Shown here in pieces: positions 62,030-64,000 of a DNA stretch of 64,000 bases. The DNA lies in the NCBI GenBank assembly GCA_032622095.1, contig CP136061.1, positions 26,528,273 through 26,592,272 on the forward strand. The letters run 5' to 3'. The notes under the pieces were generated by a model that saw nothing but the letters and a program-made list of their open reading frames with translations, did not search any database and had not been told where the DNA came from. Both the position numbers and the translations under genes were made by a program. Every line of letters begins with the position of its first letter. Position 1 is the stretch's first letter. The DNA is from Siphonodentalium dalli. Taxonomy: Eukaryota > Mollusca > Scaphopoda > Gadilida > Siphonodentaliidae.

Positions 62030-62310
62030 TAAATTATTTTTGAATTTTAGAAAAAGTTGAAGTTTTTTAAGTTTTTCATATTTTTTTAATTTATGATTTT
62101 TTTTTAAAGTTTTTCATTTTTGTTTCTTTTTGAAAAGTTTTTTAAGTTTTTTGAAATTTTTGAGTATTTTGAAGTTTTTAAACTTTTTGAAATTTTGTAA
62201 GTTTTTGAAATTTTTGAACTTTTTGAAATTTTTGAAGTTTTTGAAATTTTTGAACTTTTTGAACTTTTTGAACTTTTTGAACTTTTTGAACTTTTTGAAC
62301 TTTTTATAAG
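62030..62310. repeat. T-rich low-complexity tract
   Basis: Runs of tttttgaa and tttttgaac with no other content; gives Lys-Phe strings on the minus strand that are not a gene. Confidence 0.9.
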
Positions 62311-62544
62311 TTTTCAATGCGAGTGTCACTTTAACATTATCCCACAGTGTGCGCCATGTGTTACTTTAACATTCATCCATAGTGAGTGTCACTTTAATAA
62401 TCATCCCCAGTGAGAGCCTAGTGTCCCTTTAATATTCAAGACTGAAGCTACCCCACCGAGATCATCACGTGATATACATGTAGATAATATACCATTCATA
62501 TGGAGAAATCTGGATATAACCAGCGGGTCATGTCCGGACATGTC

Positions 62545-62658
62545 CAACCGGTACAAATAGACCGACGCGTGGGCGGAGAATATAGGTCAAACACCATGTA
62601 CTGCAGAGAATGTAGGTCAACCTGTCTAGACTGCCACCAACTGGGGGCGTTATCATCA
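62545..62658. repeat. Right terminus of the 13.9-kb element
   Basis: About 114 bp matching the last part of the palindrome arm (55440-55553) in the same orientation, with roughly 10 differences concentrated next to the end (ccaactgggggcgttatcatca). Inward of it, catgtccggacatgtcc weakly matches the arm's ggccggacatgttc region. Confidence 0.85.
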
Positions 62659-62664
62659 GTCAAC
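62659..62664. other. Right target-site duplication GTCAAC
   Basis: Immediately follows the terminal ...TCATCA and is identical to 48724-48729. Confidence 0.7.
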
Positions 62665-63190
62665 TACTTACAATAGTTTAAGACTTTTCGATTTATGTCA
62701 TAACAGTATTAACTGAATATTGATCATTGTCTTGTTTCTTGACCCCTCTGGCTTTCAAACGTTTAATGGCCGCGATAATGACAATGTGTGCAACTTGTAG
62801 ACCTATGAGATGCTAGTCCGTTGCATATATGTATAAAAGCTCCACGGTGATTACCGCGTGTCGCGTCGATTTATGATCGTATATAGTTAGGTTTGGATAA
62901 ACCTGCAATCACCATGTTAATTACACCATAGCGCATCATTAGTCATCGCCGCTCAATCTTTCGGTATGAATCACCCTCTCAAAATAATCCCACGGTATCG
63001 AATATGTTGCTTATCGCAGACTCTGTATATATTGCATTATAATTAATGAACAGACGTAGATAATTATTCTTGCAACAATTAGAGGCGGACAGGCAGAAAC
63101 ACATAGAAACACCTGGTGACAGATGGACAGGCAGGCATGCAGGCATCGATGTTGGACAATGCGATTAGCATTACGTACATATTATAAAGT
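62665..63190. other. Unassigned flank
   Basis: No gene, array or RNA recognised; a few short repeats such as aggcaggcatgcaggca. Confidence 0.4.
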
Positions 63191-63354
63191 TATTATACAA
63201 TGTTGTGTACAGTATGTGTTTTTCTTGTACGAGTCCAGGTTGTGGTGAAAAGTCATATTGGACGAGACACGCCAGTGTCGAGTCCAATGTGACTTTTCAC
63301 CACAACCTGGACGAGTACAAGAAAAACTCATACTGTACACAACATTGTATAATG
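63191..63354. repeat. Long hairpin, two 80-bp arms with a 4-base loop
   Basis: Left arm 63191-63270 and right arm 63275-63354 are inverted copies with about seven differences (ends attatacaatgttgtgtac; inner edge gacac gcca gtgtc). Two of the differing sites are cgag versus ctcg swaps. The motif gtccaatatgactttt from the arm recurs at 63600-63670. ORFs crossing it are by-products. Confidence 0.9.
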
Positions 63355-64000
63355 ACATTTTTATTATCCATCTGTATGTTTATCCAAATTTTGGAAATAA
63401 AACTTTTGTGGTTATTTTTGGTATTTGTCGGCACTTAATTCTCTATAAAGCCTGTACCGTATATTGATCATCAGAAAGCATGATTTGGAAAAGTAAACAC
63501 GGAAGTGAGAAAAAAACTCAATAAAATCCATCAATGTTGTGCGCGCATCACAATTTCACCGATTCAGTTTGCAATAGAGTTAATTCGTGACGTCACGGAA
63601 TCCAATATGAAAAGTCATATTGTACAGTCGGGAGTCCAATATGACTATCGGGAGTCCAATATGACTTTTTCCAGGACTATCACGCGACGGCTTTTGCCCA
63701 ATCGGAAATGGTGTTAGTTAAGGGATGGATAATAATACATGATAATATGCATATATGTGGATCAAGTAGGATCCCTTGGTTGCGATCGAAGGATTATCTA
63801 AATATTTTTGTTCGAATAATCTATTTCTGGATTTCCCATACAATCATTATGTTATCTTTATGCAATAGTTCATTAGAACCCCGTATTGGTGTATTGGTGT
63901 TCGATATATGAGATACTTCATTCTTATATACGATTCGCTGTGCATTTTATATTTGACATTCAATTACATAATGTTATGCGTCCTCTACTTCAACACTGGC
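63355..64000. other. Unassigned sequence with repeated gagtccaatatgac motif
   Basis: gagtccaatatgac occurs twice (about 63630-63665) and an inverted relative, gaaaagtcatattg, at about 63608, linking this region to the hairpin at 63191-63354; probably parts of one degraded element. Confidence 0.5.

Larger units (their letters stand above)
48730..62658. mobile_element. 13.9-kb integrated DNA element with TG...CA ends (new or unrecognised family)
   Basis: The left terminus TGATGATA and the following roughly 115 bases match, inverted, the right terminus ending TATCATCA at 62658 (shared gtctagacaggttgacctac, attctctgcagtacatgg, tttgacctatattctccg, cccacgcgtcggtcta). A perfect 6-bp direct repeat GTCAAC flanks it. 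TG...CA ends with a 6-bp duplication are typical of retroviral-type DDE integrases, as used by LTR elements and by Polinton/adintovirus-like DNA elements. The left half is a 6.8-kb palindrome with four small genes; the right half is AT-rich, repeat-filled and nearly geneless. No integrase, polymerase B or capsid gene is visible, so it is non-autonomous or eroded. An alternative is a 6.8-kb palindromic element next to an unrelated solo terminus. Confidence 0.6.

Noticed and set aside
62114..62329. Lys-Phe repeat ORF
   Set aside because: Low-complexity T-rich tract read on the minus strand.

Overview
The window is animal nuclear DNA: AT-rich, intron-bearing, and packed with decayed non-LTR retrotransposons, foldback elements and several unrelated tandem arrays. 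There are no bacterial operons or ribosome binding sites. The repeat types and the secreted PC-esterase-like genes suggest a marine invertebrate, possibly a mollusc, but the sequence alone does not fix the species.

Layout. (1) 1-32.5 kb, minus strand: a PC-esterase (GDSL/SGNH-like) gene, copy A. A GDS-motif exon at 32.1-32.5 kb and a downstream exon at the left edge have matching phase-1 splice sites and could be joined by an intron of about 32 kb. That interval holds a 9.6-kb satellite of 31/38-bp units, a 20-bp satellite, two broken LINEs on opposite strands (13.9-15.8 and 16.5-19.1 kb), a 98-bp satellite, a Helitron-like element (23.35-26.45 kb), and a more complete LINE (27.5-30.2 kb) with an 80-bp tandem array before it and six tandem hairpins after it. 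(2) 32.5-45 kb: another LINE fragment, a 1,353-bp tandem array built around a terminal-inverted-repeat element, and a 2.2-kb DNA transposon with a 5-bp target duplication. (3) 45.2-48.2 kb: a 58-bp minisatellite ending at the stop codon of the second PC-esterase copy (B). (4) 48.7-62.7 kb: a probable single 13.9-kb integrated element with TG...CA ends, inverted termini and a 6-bp duplication (GTCAAC). Its left half is a 6.8-kb near-perfect palindrome carrying two mirrored copies each of a double PC4-like protein gene and a small two-exon acidic-protein gene. (5) 62.7-64 kb: a long hairpin and unassigned sequence.

Most notable points. The palindromic element looks like a DNA transposon or an old virus-derived element integrated by a retroviral-type integrase. 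I see no integrase, polymerase or capsid gene in it, so it looks non-autonomous or eroded. The LINE 3' hairpin array shows paired changes in both stems, as expected of a selected RNA structure. The 9.6-kb satellite appears to have grown from the pyrimidine tract beside an intron 3' splice site, because paralogue B keeps the unexpanded intron.

All similarity calls come from reading motifs by eye; no database search was possible. Copy numbers are estimates from array length divided by unit length.
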